Shown here: positions 23,681 through 37,810 of the stretch, in pieces
Layout of the letters: each line of letters opens with the position of its first letter
How positions within the stretch are numbered: position 1 is the stretch's first letter
Source of the DNA: Sthenelais limicola
Lineage: Eukaryota > Annelida > Polychaeta > Phyllodocida > Sigalionidae
Reading direction: 5' to 3'
NCBI GenBank assembly: GCA_942159475.1
Contig: OW804096.1
Span: forward strand, 127,524,941 to 127,588,940
DNA length: 64,000 bases
Notes under the pieces: model-generated
What the model was told of the DNA's origin: nothing
The model's input: only the letters and a program-made list of their open reading frames with translations
Database searches by the model: none
Made by a program: the position numbers and the translations under genes

Positions 23681-26600
23681 AAGTTTAAAAGAAAATAATT
23701 TGCGATAGATGTTCACTGAGAATGCAGCTTTAAGACAGAATTCTTCATCATCTAACTCCATTTTCGTATCATACATGACTTCTATGTCATCGGAATATAT
23801 TTTATAACGTCACTCTAGGCCATAGATATCATGCAAAGTTTATTTATCTTCAATATTAAGTTCTATTACAGTGATGTACATCCGATGTGTAAATCGTTGG
23901 AGCATATAGATTGCTATAATCAACTAGACAAGTTATGAGGCAATAATAAATGATAAATTTGTCTCATGAGTTGGTCCTTGAGTAAAACAAATGGCCCTGA
24001 TGGTAGATTGTTCGCGCATGATTAGACACAAGCAATATTGCTGTTACACACGATACCGTCTGGCCACAGAATTTCTTACATTTACCAACAGATATGGAAA
24101 CACTGCAGGAAATGAAGGGGCAAAATGAATTATTGAAAGTGACTGAATTGGTGGGACTCGTTTAAAATTTAATCAGTTAAATGAACCATTTTGATTTGAA
24201 AAATCAATTTTATTCAGGATATGAATTACACAAAGAGCTATTTCTATCCCAACCTGAGACATTTTTAAGATATTAAATTACAACAATAGAGAGCGATTAC
24301 AATGACATAATGGCATTAGCTTGGAAAGATAATGTCTAATTACAGTATCTAAATTATCATTATTTTGGGGGTTTTGGAATCGTTGAAATTACTGGATTTC
24401 TTCTATAAGGTGAATACATAAACGTTTTCGGAAAATGCTTCAAACGTTCGTGTCTGCAACTTTGGCTTGCTATCAGTTGGTGTAAAAGATATAGGAGAGT
24501 CCTGGTGGAAAGGATATAGGGTGGCTCCTCCAAACAACTCAACTAATCAGCCTTTTTCTTACACTATTGGCACGCCGCCGTCTTAGAATTGTGAACTGCC
24601 TTAGATGAACATATATATTCACCCGACGGCCACGTGTAGGACTTCTTTACCGAAGCAATTTAGAAGGAAGATTGGTGAAATTAAAGATCAGCAGCTTATC
24701 AACCGAGTGCTTAGGGGTCCTCCTCTGGGATGGCAGAATCGGGTTGACAAACTTTCATCAGCGCATTCAAGGATCTCTTCGATGCATCCCCATGCACTCC
24801 AATCCTTATCACCAAGTGGACAAAAATCGATGAGCTTGTTAGACAAATTTAATGCCTCTACTGAACCTACATTTTAAAGGCAGAGTTCCCTGGGCTCCTG
24901 CAACCGAAAGAGCCTAGATAGAGGTGTTAATATTAACGGGAGACCTAGGCAAAAACATGTTTTTGCAGATGTATAGCTAAGAAAATAATCATTTGGGACC
25001 AATTATTGCTGGAATTGTGACCTGGAAGGCGCGCTGTAGATCCCATGTGTCTCCTAGGATCTCTTAATTAATCCGAACAGTTTTAGTAGCACGTGTAAAT
25101 AAACAATAAACGCAAAAATGTTCGCCCGCCCTTGTCATTCTAAAGCAGTTACATGAACATTGGAACCTATGCCCAAAGACATCATTCACAATAACCGTCC
25201 ATTGACAATGACATTTCGTGCCAGCATTTACGAGTTCTACCATTAGGGCACAATAGTCCAAACCAAGGGGCTCTGTCAACGAGGTACTACCAGGTGTTGT
25301 GACGGTTTCCATTCAGCATATAGTAGCTACCCGGAAAAGAAAGGTGAAGTGTATATATCATCCGTAGTACGCCTGATAGAAGAGATCGATGAATCAGCAA
25401 CCTCTGTTAAGTCGCACAACCCCACCCATTATCTGGTGCTAAGTCCCACTGTGATACATATATAATGTATATGTGTACGGAAATCCCCATGCAGATCATA
25501 TGCATGAATTGGTTCTGGTTGTTCTGGTATTTAGAGACTGAACAGTTATGAAACAATTAGTATATACTTAGATGATAATAGTTTAGAACTAGTGCAGGAA
25601 GCTTATCGGGTGTATGCCCGCCTAGTGGGGTAATGAAACCGATAGTTGCATATTATTTTATATTTTCATTAAAGGCCACGCACGTTTTAATATCACTACA
25701 AAAGACAGCCATGCTTATGTGATATTATGGATATATCAAGCATTTCTTTTTACAACCTCTGATATTAACACTAATATCCACTGATATGATTTGAAGTATA
25801 GGTCTATGATGCTAAATGCAGTATCTCTCATAGGTTGCAACGAGCAGCGTCGATGTATTTAAACGATGGCAATTAAATTGGCCCTTTAAATTGGCCCATT
25901 AATGGTGCATCGTTTGAGTAAAGCTTGGCGACTCGTAGGAAAAGTTATGGCTTATTCACTAATTGCACACATTGATTGTAGGGACATTAACGTGTGTTTT
26001 TATTAGGTGAACGAGTATTAAACTGGATTGGCTATTCTTGCTGCATATATAATCAGTGAGGATTCTTGGGTAGAACTTGGATATTCCTTCTTTCCTTTAT
26101 TCCGAGATCTGGTGTTCTGGTGTTCTCACCCAAATAATTAGCATTGGACCCAACATAATATGGAATCCTTTTTTTGTATTATTTGTTCCATACGTTGTGT
26201 TTCAATGAAATAGCTCGGTCTGGCCATTCACGTCATCGACTTCTCCACCAAACTCCACTGCATGGGAAATCTGCCCTCAAATGAAAATTTAAGATTATTA
26301 TTATAAAAAGAATTCGCAGTCACCAAAAGCTTGGTAAATATAACCAGGACGATCGATACGATAGTCTTCATAATAAAAGAGAATGGATCCATGTCCCTGC
26401 AACGTTACCTAAGAGATATCGCAGATGCTATAACCAAAAAACCACCAGTCACATAAAGAACAATATTAAGAGGTGTTTGGGAACCCCACACTTGGCAGAC
26501 CATCTCCGTATATCTTGCTTAAGTATAAGAAAGTATATTTCATTTTCTGTTGGAAGGTAGTAGGCAGAACCATCACGTTACGTCTTCACACCCATGGTTC

Positions 26601-29600
26601 CCGATTCCTTCATCATATCAACACAAGTTATTGGTCTGTGTTGGCTATAATATTATTTAGGTATCAATCTCTATTTTAATTAGTCTGCCTCAATACAATC
26701 TCTATAGATACACGGTGCGACTGTGTTTGCAATGAAAACGAATGGGACATGAGGATAGCGAATTCTCAAAAAAGCGCCCACACACATACCAGCGGTAATT
26801 ATTTAAAACAGCGCCCGATTGAGGGTGATGCAGGAGGCACTGGGAGGATGTGAAAGTTCCTTCATTCATCCAGCAGGTGGCGCGTCCTACTCCTTCCGGT
26901 CAATGCCGCCTCATTGGACCAGTGAGGGAACTATACTGTATATCTGGGAAATATGGGTGGGTATTTGAATCGTGTCCATGACCCACGGAAACTCTGTTTG
27001 TATTTGTATTTTGACTTGGCAGTTCGAACCCCTTCCAAGGGAATACAAGATAAAATCATATTGATCTACGACATAATAATTAATAATGAAATCATTAATC
27101 TCATGTCCTTCCGATGGACAAGCAATGATAAGCTATGGATAACCAATCAGGCTGTTCTAATGGGATTGCCAAGTCTCGTCACGTTCGTGATTTTGTTTTT
27201 ATTGTTTCATTTAAAAGCTTGTCATTCCCACCCTAAACACCAGACACAAAAACCCTTCATCGTCCCTCTCTTTGCGTCTCAAAGTGGCGAAGAATCGTAC
27301 ATTTCTGTATTTACACCTACCTGCTCCTCTGTCATATGATCACCTCGTGACAGGTGTGTTGCAGAATTCTTTACTTTAAGTTCTAATGAGTGCTACTGAC
27401 ATGTCTCACATTCACCTTCAATTGTTAATTGGCAAGCGATGAAGAATGGTTTGTCAGATTATTTGTCTTTTATACAAAGGGGTGTCGACCTCCACTTCCT
27501 GGATTTGAGGAGATAATGCGAGCGTCCATCAGCATACATTGTTAATAAAATCTACTTTGTTCACAGGACAATGCCATTATAATTATCATGATCGGGGGTT
27601 GCACACCCTGGAACAGAGTGAAAACCGACCATCGTATAGCGTCACAGAGAAACCACGCGTGAATTTAGGCGGGTTTTTTAGAGGTATCCTATTGGTCAAT
27701 GCCCGATGGACTGTACTCGCAAGGGGAGAATAAGGTGAAATTTGATCTGGTGCAACAGTAAATTTTGTTAATGTTCTATGGTGCAATAACACTTACATGA
27801 TTTATATGTATTCATAAAACATATCTCATCTCTAAGCACGTCCTTTGCACATTGTGCATTGCGTAATTTGCAATTCAATTCTATATTGTTATACCGAATA
27901 AGCTATTTGGGGTCAGACCTGTTCTAAGTTGTGCATTGAGAAATCACCGAAATTAATTAATCAAATATATCTCCTTAAATACATTTCATTGGCAATCTCT
28001 ATTTCACTAATCATTAATTACCACATAACACTTTCTAATAACACCAGAGGACATGAGTTCTGTTTTCTTAACTAACATACTAGAAAAGTGACATAATTTG
28101 TAAACCATATCCGTGCATCTCAATGATTGGATGAAGATGATGAAGAAGGTGCAATGCTGAGGAGTGTGTGTACCATAAGTGAAGCGATAGTATGATGAAA
28201 CAGTTCCAGCCTCTCTATATATTGTTAATGTTTGTATTGGACATGCTTATTTGCCAATCGTGCCATGCAAGACACGTATGCAGTAGGCAGTATAGTGTTG
28301 TAATCAGTGTGGGAGACAGCATCGTTTTCGAATAATATATATTGCAAAGGTAGTCCAATGGATGAGGAATGAGAGAACCAACTATAGGCAAGCCTCTTGC
28401 AAATCCCATCAGATGATTAAGAAGAATGAAGTTATCACCTGGGTGCGCGTAACTGCCATTTTCCCTGCGTACTTGGTTCCAAACATGTGTTCATACTTCG
28501 CTCATCTCTACTTGGAATCCATCGATTGAGGGAACATACATCTATACCATAGACTGCATTTGGATTATCTGTTTTTCGGTATACGCCTTGATGTAATTAG
28601 TTCTGCACTGTTGCCAATGAATATTCACATGGCATGGAGTTAACTGATCATGTGCCTCCCTGAACTTTCATCGACCTGTTTGCATATTCATTGGCTTATC
28701 GTTGTCTTGGCTACACTGTACAAATTAAGACTTGTCACAGAATTGCAAATTTGCACAAATGGTATGCCGTGTCTTCAGGAGGATTTTTGGTATTTCTGAC
28801 CCTTTGCAACCAAAAATGCAAATTATACCTTGGGTGTTGTGTAAAGTATGAACCTATAGACTACTTCTGTGAGAAACATTTTGTGGTTTGAATTAACTTG
28901 ACTGTTTCGACTGTGGCTCTCCTGTTCTCTTTAAATGTGGTCCCCCAGTAAGAAACCATGATATACTTATTTTGTGGTTTAAACCGGTCCAGCCTCCCAA
29001 GCCAGGGCAGATTCTACTAATCTCGTATGACTGGGAAAACGCAAGGAATAAAGCTCTGCTGTGGGAGGATGTATACACCAAGACAGAACAAAGTAAGACA
29101 AACAAGACACAAGTTTAGTGCATCTGAAGTGATCTCCATGTAGTATCATGCTATTGTGTAATGCATTATGCAAGTTGTGTATCCTTATTAGCTCCATCAA
29201 CTGGGCCTTTACATGGCATTAATACCCCTGAGCAACTAATGGCCTATTCGACACTAAAATAATTGGAATTATGCCATCCTTGATAAGTGCTACTCGTGGT
29301 GGACATTAACCAAGGACTCTGAAGGCAATCAGATAGATAAGGATTCGGGTAGTAATAATGGGTAATTATTCTAATTGCCAATACGATGACATGTCTCCTT
29401 CTGTTATTGCTTGAATCATTGACGATTTTAAATGCATCGTTTGCAAAGCCCTTTAATTATACAGGCATCAAATAAGAGTTTCTAGAGGATATTAACTTCT
29501 ACTCATCCTTCCTCTGATTTCAGATCCCACCCTTTCACTCAGATTCGCTTAATCCATCCTATTACCTTTCCTTTCGTAATTTTAACTCATCCTCATCCTC

Positions 29601-32600
29601 TCTTTACTTCCCTCATCCCATACTCTGTTCCTCTAAATCTCTCGCTCTGTAATCGCTCGGTAATTCTAAGTTTGGCAGTATAATATTATGTCAGTACATA
29701 TTAAATCCAATGCTACCAAAGTTCAGGAACACTCAGGGTTTCTATTTGACCCACACTCTTATCTGTGATATACGTTGTATACAACAATCCTATATCTGAG
29801 GAAATCTTCAGGTGCGTTTGCAAATCTTACATATCGTACATTGATTTTTTTTTTATTATTTTATTTTATTTGACAGTAATACAATTTCATGATGTCGCCG
29901 CTAGACGGTGTTCGACGGTGCCTTATGAACTATACAATTTTTACATTTTCACATTTTCACATCTTTATATCGTCACAGTCAATGTTTGTGTCGAGGGGAG
30001 TGGGGATGGAGTGGACAACCGGTACCTTCGACAACAATGCCAGCGCCCCCGAATGCAAATATTACTTACGGGCTCTGTATCAATGCCTTAACTATTATGT
30101 TAACGATTTAAAATTTAAACCATCAAAAGCTTTAGAAATTGAGAAATAATTGTTTCATCCAATATGATTTTCCATTTTGTGTTGACTACATCATAGAATT
30201 AGATATTCTCATCTGACCAAAGGCTTCTGGCCTAAGTTTTTACCTTTATAACTAGCCTTTTTCATTTATGGTATGTCCCTTGCACATCATAGGTCATTCC
30301 AATATAGTGGAATATGATAAAGAATAAACTTTCTAGTGTGCACATCTCTTGGAATCGTGAGTTTTTCCTCATTTCGAAAAATCTCCAGTCTGTGTATAAT
30401 TCGGTATGGTATAGTTTGTAGCTCCCCATACTGGTATGCTGATGTTTCATCATCAACTGCTATAGAACTTTGCTCACACCAATTTGTGAAGAATTACTTG
30501 GTTCAATAAAATTCGGTGCAGCGCAGTCTTTCCCCCATAACTATATGTCCGAAGCAATGACTTAGAGTAGAAATGTACCAATATTCATTGCCTGGTTCCA
30601 AAATGCTTTTGGAGACACTGATGTAATCACAGAAATGTTTAGCTGTTTGATTAGACGCTATAATATTTATAGCTTTGTTATTTCGCTTTTGACGGCATAC
30701 TATCGATCGTAGGATGGAATGAATTGTGCCAAAACATATATTATAGCTATAGGTCTTGGAGTCATTCGAAAAGCGATTATATAAATCGAAGTCTCTGAAG
30801 ATGCTCCTCCTCAACTTTCCAGTTCCATTTTAGTTTGGGCCGCGCAGGTGGTGAGACACGTCTGGCATTCAGCCACTTGTGTAGTGAAGATTTTATCTTT
30901 GTTGCCCAGGGAATGACCCCTTGTCCTGCTGGGGGTGACTTGCAGCCAACCGAAGGATAACAAAGAGGTCATCTTAAACCCTGCAAAGTGTCTGATCGGT
31001 CAACCAAAAAAGAGCGTTGACTCAACCTGAAATGATCACTTTTATAAAAACGCCCTGGGATTGGAAGTAGGGAGTTCGTACGGAAGACCATTTAAAGCTT
31101 TCGAATTGTGCAATTAAAGGGAGATCTAATGGATTCAGGGTGGGAATCAAAGCGGTGGAAAGTCCCAAAGGCCGTTTCTTTGATTTGACATCGGTCCTTC
31201 TTGTTTTGCGCAGAGAGAATTTTCGAGCTGTGTACTAATATTTTAGGAGTATTATCACTTTCAGCTTTGAACTTATCCCATGATATCAACATTCAAAGAT
31301 AATCGCTTTTGTGTATCAGAGTTTTTATTCTGAAGGCCATGCCGAGATAAAGCCGAGACATTTTGGCTAAAAGCCCACGACTAATTCAATTATAAAAATC
31401 CGCTTTTTAAATCTTTCGTAATTTATTTCTTTTGTTTATTGAGCATCTGTCATCCCAGTGATGTCAGGTAAGATCCATTAGGAAAAACTAAAATGAAAGC
31501 GACGTCATGTGATTCGCTGGCATTGGTAAAAGGACCAAAACAGTGACTTTTTCAATTAAGTTTTTAAAGGATTTCGCATATTTTTTTAAGGCGTAGGCAG
31601 TGATAGCCCTATCAAGAATGCCAACTCATCTGATAGAAATAATCAGTCAACTTCCTTCTATAATTTTAAGCGAGGAGTAAACATGTTAGCTATGATCAAG
31701 ATACAAACGAGTAAACACTATCAAATTTATGTCATTTAACTTTCAGTTTCAATATCGGTTCCCCCATTATTCATCAATTGTTTTAATCTAAAACTTTTCG
31801 CATCAGCAACAAGTTGCGAATGAATACTCCCTTTCTTCCAAGCGACATTACTATTCTAGTGAAAGTTAAAACCTTTAATCTAGGTATATCTCTCTCTCCC
31901 TTACGAATAGATAGAAAACGTCTATCCTCCCCTAATTTCTGCTCCGAGAATTATTGTCTGAAACGTTTGAATTACTTCATAATACTTTTTAAACGCATTG
32001 GCATATCCTAATTCAAGGCTCTGGCAATAATACATTAGACAGGTCGAAGTTATCAAATATCAAAAGTTATTCTGCTCAGTATCATATTTACAAGTATACA
32101 CAAATTAAGAGTCCAGATTTTCTCCGCATACCAGGGCCTTCCTCTCATATCTGATTCGAATATAAATCAATCACATGATTAATTTTCTATAATGTTCATT
32201 AACGGGCGTTTGCGGAAAACATTTCCTAGGCAATTCCCACCCTTCGCTGGCTTCTGGATATTGCATGTGTTAATATTAATGGGTTAATGAATGGCAGGCT
32301 TTAAAAAAAGTGTTTTGCTATAAATATTCAATACTAATGAAACATACAGCAGTGGCCCTATCGTTATGAAATGGAGCTAATGGGCCGGGATTGATTAACA
32401 AAAAAGGCTGTATGCCTTCCTTCCCCTTCCAGAAGATCAATTGACTGATATCAAAAAGTGCTGTGATGACAATTACGCAAGTCTTAATTAGATAGTACCA
32501 ACCACTGCTTTATGGTGAGCTAGTGCAATTTCTCTTGTTTATAGCCCTAATAAACGAGCCTATTTCATATAAGGCCCTGTTCCCACTGCACATATATAGG

Positions 32601-35420
32601 CTCGTCTATGGTTGGGCATTGTGCTTCGCTGGTATGTATATCCAATCACAGAACTTAATATGCATACGGCTTCAGACTCTGACAATTCAAATGTATATAT
32701 CGTTCTGTCGGCATCTATCTGTCACTCTAAAACGATAGAAATGTGGGTTCTTATCAAAATGAATCACTTTGATTTATCACGGTGATTCCTCTACTTGATT
32801 CTTTTGCCTATAGCCATTAGGATGCAATATTTAAAAGATGCATGAACTGGTATCTAAATCACCGAGATGAGGTATTACTCAAATAGTATACTGTACATAA
32901 TGTGAAATCATTCCCAGTGACTAGCGTTATTTACCAATGACGGTCGAACATTGTTCGGAAAAGTAATTTGGACTGTGAATTTCTGCCGAAGGATCGGTTT
33001 GGGTCAGGTTTTACTAGTTCGTCCGGACTTTTAGTTTGATTTAGTATGCAATTCGTAACTCTCTTTCCCGAAGAGAAATGTACTATGAACATTATTGACC
33101 CGGCTTTATTAGATATGGGATATAAACCTGCCAGGATGTGATTCATTTCTATTGATACAAATACAAGGAGCACAATCTTGGTATGACAGAAATGACTTAT
33201 TGTATCGCTTTCACATGGCGACCGGTCACCTACGAATTTGAATGTTCTTTTCGACCAGAGGAGCCCGTGCAACTGGCTGTGTCTTTGAGGAAAGGTTACA
33301 GCCCGATTCTAATTTCTTCAGGCTATGCTTCGATTCATCTCAGGAACATCTAATTTCGAATATTGAATCTGGGATTGGGGGAGAGATGCATGACCCTGTA
33401 GGTTGGATAACGCGGGTATTGAGGGGTAAGTGGAAAGGTTCTTGAGAGAAATGGTTGGATTTCAAAAGAGATTATTTGGTTAGGCGGTCAGCCTAACTGA
33501 TGTTTTTCTCTTGTAAGAACCTTACTCTAATGGGATTCATGCACTGTTGAGCGGGATCGATGATAACTACTGATTAGTTCTATCAGGTCCGTTCCTTGAG
33601 TTGGTCCTCGAATTGGTCATCTAAAAGTTTGATATCAAGTTTTCTTACATCATTTGAAAAATTGTAGGAAAAAGAGACTCAGACACAGCTAGGGAGTCTC
33701 GGAAGGATGGGAGTGGGGATGAGGGAAGTTTCTCTCGTTATTGAATAATCTCCAAGGTGACTGTCGTGCAATGAAGACAGACACCTGTTCAAATTAAAGA
33801 TCTTTCATGAGTTATGGATCGCTTGAGAAAAGAGACACGCTCCATTCGCATACCTTGAAATCGGAGAATAATTGTGCTTTTTTTCCTCGAACGGAAAAAC
33901 GAAAATCTATGGCGCAGGCCATTAATCAAGAATACTTTCTTGCATGCTCGTTGTTTCGGGGGAACTTTTATCTCCGAATCTGGGCCCGCGGTCGCTATTT
34001 TGTCAATGTCTAAGCATCAATTGGCACCTGCGCCTCTTTGCTCAGCTTGTCTCCCACTTGTTTTCATGTCAATAGACATGCAAATGCTCGGGAAATTGCC
34101 GTCCACATCATTGTCCGAGCGATGTTTTTACTCTTTCCTTCATTGGTAAAACCCACCAGAATGAACACGTCTGGAATATATTTCAGATAAACAGTATGTT
34201 TGATTTGGAAAGGGGTATACCAGCAATAAAAATGATGTGTTGGTCGTAATATCATATCAAGAAAGTTTATTGGCCCGTCCTTTCTTTAGAAACAGAATAC
34301 TTTGTTTGTCTACCTTTATGTCAGTCTGATCCTTCTGATGAATGCTTTAGATAGGTTTTTAAATGTTTTGTTATTTATCTCCATTCCTGGTGAATTACAT
34401 TGCGCATATAACTATATATGATATATATGCGCATACATATATAAGACATTATGAACTAAATCACTGATTCAGAAAGTCCAGTCACTGCGTACTTCAAAAT
34501 CGTGCTATGGCGTGCAACGTATAATGCATCTGGATTCTTTATCGGAACTTCTCATCTTACGAGACGTTGGTGTTTTCGACTAATCGATCACCTGTGTTCG
34601 TAATTGTTATATTGCCTTTCACTTCTCATTGCATTTCACGTTTTGATGTTTGCATATTTTAGGCGCATAACGCTGGTTGGCTTTCGGAGATGGAAATATT
34701 TTGTGCAGAGAGTCATTTTTCACAATTCCATGCATTTCTTAAGCTGCCTCATTCTACAGAGACATCGATTTCGATGTTTACCTTCGCCTCATAACGATAA
34801 CGGCGTATGCAATAAGCCATCAGTTATATCACGCCCAGACATTCGATTTGGTTACAAAATGCCTGGAGAATTGAGAGAATCATGTAATACACTAGTGCTG
34901 AAAAGCTGACTCAGCTCAAGTTATATAGACATTGGACTTACATCTGAACTCCATTTGTTAAAAACCTCTATTCGACTGTCTTTGGGTTTGTGCCTTTATC
35001 TTTGTATCTAATGCTTATTTGATTTGATAACATTTTGCTGAGAAGGGGTAGTAAATGCATTCAAAGGCTTGAATTACTTTGAATTGAAAGGGTATTGCTA
35101 GCTACATAATCATTTGGTCTAACACACCATGAGCTGTAAAATGGTGCTGGAATAATTTTAGTATACGAGAATACAATCGTATTACATTTAACATAATGAA
35201 TAGGATTAACTACCAACTTACACTGAGAAATGAGACGTAAACCATTTCTGTGCAGGATAACCAGGATTTATTTGCCTTAACCTAGAGTGACAGTCGTGAG
35301 TATTAGGAGTAATGGACAAGTGGCTCGACTGGCTATGGCTACACTTGGGGCGCTAACAATGACTTATAAGAGTACACTTATAATGCTCGCCGTAGGGTTA
35401 CCATTGGGTTGCTTTGATGT
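23681..35420. other. Gene-free stretch with scattered small motifs
   Basis: No supported gene. Contents seen: an imperfect hairpin with AAACGATG/CATCGTTT arms at 25861-25915, whose loop repeats TTAAATTGGCCC; a CTCF-like motif at 26870-26883; a 128-codon ATG-initiated frame at 26953-27339 with one hydrophobic segment but no known motif; an oligo-T tract plus TTTTATTTTATTT at about 29850-29872; and a TGCGCATATA palindrome at 34401-34433. Confidence 0.5.
26870..26883 (+). promoter_or_regulatory. CTCF-like core motif
   Basis: CCAGCAGGTGGCGC matches the conserved core of the bilaterian CTCF site (CCAnnAGnnGGCGC-type). It sits in a locally GC-richer patch followed by an inverted CCAAT box (CATTGGA). 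Whether this organism uses CTCF sites in this way is unknown; a chance match is possible. Confidence 0.35.
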
Positions 35421-35750
35421 TTACTCTAAGTAGGTCTCAAACAGAGCGTAATAAAGCCGGATATCCACCATCAAGTCGAACCACGCCTCACAACTTTCCA
35501 GGAGAAGACGATGATTTTGCATTTGAAATAAAGCCCATTTATATTGGCGAACAGTTTCATCTAGATAGAAAATGAGCTCAAGTACGAGTGCCGAAGCCTC
35601 CTCTTTCCCATAGAAGTTTTGACGTGAATCTGACTTGGTAGTACATATCAGAACGGAAGCCAGATCTTTACTCTTCTTAGCCAATGCATCTATATGCATC
35701 CAGGTCCGATATATGGACACATGTGGAAGGGGCAAATCAAAATATTCCAT
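35421..35750 (-). CDS. Unrecognised ORF, possible exon or gene remnant (109 aa)
   Basis: The frame starts at a real ATG and ends with TAA. Amino-acid use is protein-like: mixed charge, aromatic-rich helices such as ETVRQYKWALF and LLLESCEAWF, and codon choice less AT-biased than neighbouring random frames. I recognise no family and see no signal peptide or membrane span. An in-frame stop lies just upstream of the ATG. Several ORFs of this length are expected by chance in 64 kb, so this may be spurious. Confidence 0.2.
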   Translation of the reverse strand: MEYFDLPLPHVSIYRTWMHIDALAKKSKDLASVLICTTKSDSRQNFYGKEEASALVLELIFYLDETVRQYKWALFQMQNHRLLLESCEAWFDLMVDIRLYYALFETYLE

Positions 35751-36627
35751 GTGGAATTAGTCTGTTTCCGGGAGGAATGTTACATATTCAGGCACCTGCT
35801 GAATGGGATCTAGGGACTACGAGTAAAAACATATTTAAACACACTCAGTCCCGAAGGCATATGTGCTGCGAGAGATAGGGAATTGGAAACATTCCTAGAA
35901 CCCAACACAGATTTTCCCTATGTTCCTATCAACAAGTTGGTGGTGCGTGCCAAGAACACCTTACAGGCTGGTCCGAAGCCAAAACTGATCTGGTGGGAAG
36001 CCAAGCGGTGAAAGGATCGCCACCAATCTGGTTCTCCACATTGCTGTTTAATCCTCATCCATCGTCGGATTGCTGCTATTTTGGCTTAACAATTTAGCGG
36101 GACTTGGGGCTAAATATCTTTCTTTCCCTTCTTCCACAAATGTACCTCTCTCTTTTTCTAGCTAACAATGACTCGGTCCTGACAAATTAAATGTTCTTTA
36201 TTTAGCGAAGAATTGTCCAATGCAATTGGGGTGCTGAGATATTGCTCCATTTTACTAATGTGGCAGACTTGCTACCAACAACGCAAAATAATTTGATGGA
36301 ATCATCATTATTTTCAATGCTCCTTAACTATTGGCGAGCTTCTAGCCTTCTTAGACATCAATATTTGAATGAATTCCTTTAAATACATTATGCACTTGAG
36401 GTTCCTTTATACTATTCTCCCCCTCGAATTAGTTTGCCACTCATTCAAAACCGTTTAATGGCTAAAAATCAGATGTACGCTAAACTAGATGTAAGCAATG
36501 GGGCAATATGTAATCCCATTTAAATTGACTTTACGATTGTGTATGCCAATTTCAGCTAATCAGTTTTCATTTGCATGCTCATATCTCTTTGTCATTTTCA
36601 TAAACGACAGAAAATAAATGCCATAGA

Positions 36628-36669
36628 AAAGGCAACATTCTCTGGCTGAAAGGCAACATTCTCTGACTG
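36628..36669. repeat. 21-bp tandem duplication
   Basis: AGGCAACATTCTCTG plus a GGCTG or GACTG end occurs twice with a 21-bp period. A short minus-strand ORF across it is a by-product of the repeat. Confidence 0.8.
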
Positions 36670-37454
36670 CATTGCAGTTGTTTGGGGCCAATCTTCCCAT
36701 TCGGGAATTTGGGAACATCTGTTTCGTTCCACACAAAACATGTTTGTTTAGTTTCTTTCCGTCCTGCATACACTAATAAATGCGGCATCCGGACAAAACC
36801 TCAAACATGTGTCTTCGGCCTAATTATCCCGGCCCGCATTCAGCCAATCGGAGATAAGCTTGGTGACATTTCACTTCCTTCCAGCCTACCAGCTACCAAG
36901 AGAAGCACGAGCATCGAAGCTCAATCTTCATTGGAACCCAATCGGTGTTCATCCTAATCTGAAGCCAGGATCTCAAAACTTGAGGACTCTTTCTTCATAG
37001 GTCAGCCTCCATAAAATGCAACTTCCACTTTCACAGTCATTCAATCACCTCCCTCCGAGCAAATGTCATGCCAATCTTTACTACTATCCCTTCCGCTCGT
37101 CGACGCTCATGGCATTCCTTGCTAAATGCCTCATGGTAATCAATGTGTGCGCCCCACGGAGCAAGAAGAAAGTACAGCTGTGCAGGAGCTTTCAATGAAT
37201 GCATCCAAACTAGTCGCCCAGCTTCAGCTCTATCCGAAAAACTCCCTCTAATATTTCTGCTGTCACGTCCAATGCCCCCTGGCACGCTATGGCGATCAAC
37301 TGAGCAATAACTCTAGCTAGAAATTAGGTAGTAATTTCAACAGTCGCAGAGGGAAAGCTCTTCCCGTTTAAGTGAATACATACAGGGACCTATATATATG
37401 TTATATACATGTACATTTCTGAGATATTTTGATTTTGATGACACCTACCCCACA

Positions 37455-37810
37455 AGCAATAAGCAGCCAAGTCAGATAGAACAATTTAAATTATACCATT
37501 GAATTCCTCAAGGTCGATTTAGTGGGAGCAGGTTTTAGAAAAGAAATTATATCTCAAAGACCTAATGAGTGAGATACGGACTGATTTTGTATCAGATTTC
37601 AGCTAATTTGCATAAAAAGGGCGGCCCAAAATAGAATTGCATTTGTGACCATGACCTAAGCAAGCAAGGCAGCTAGAACAATTTCAATAGCACCGTTGTC
37701 ATCAAAAGCAAACTATCTTTAAACTTACTGAGTTTCCTTATCAGCCAATCAGGTTTCAGCTAATTTGCATAAAAAAATGGGTCCAAAATGGCGGAAATAT
37801 TGAAAATAAA
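37455..37810. repeat. Two diverged repeat units containing the octamer ATTTGCAT
   Basis: Unit 1 (about 37455-37640) and unit 2 (about 37655-37810) share TAGAACAATTT near their left parts. Both also share TTTCAGCTAATTTGCATAAAAA followed by a GG-rich CCAAAAT block. The spacing between shared blocks differs by about 40 nt, so one unit carries an indel. It is probably a degenerate tandem or interspersed repeat, not coding. Confidence 0.65.

Noticed and set aside
26985..27050. GTTCGAACCCC, a tRNA B-box-like motif
   Set aside because: No A box or cloverleaf can be formed at the correct spacing upstream.
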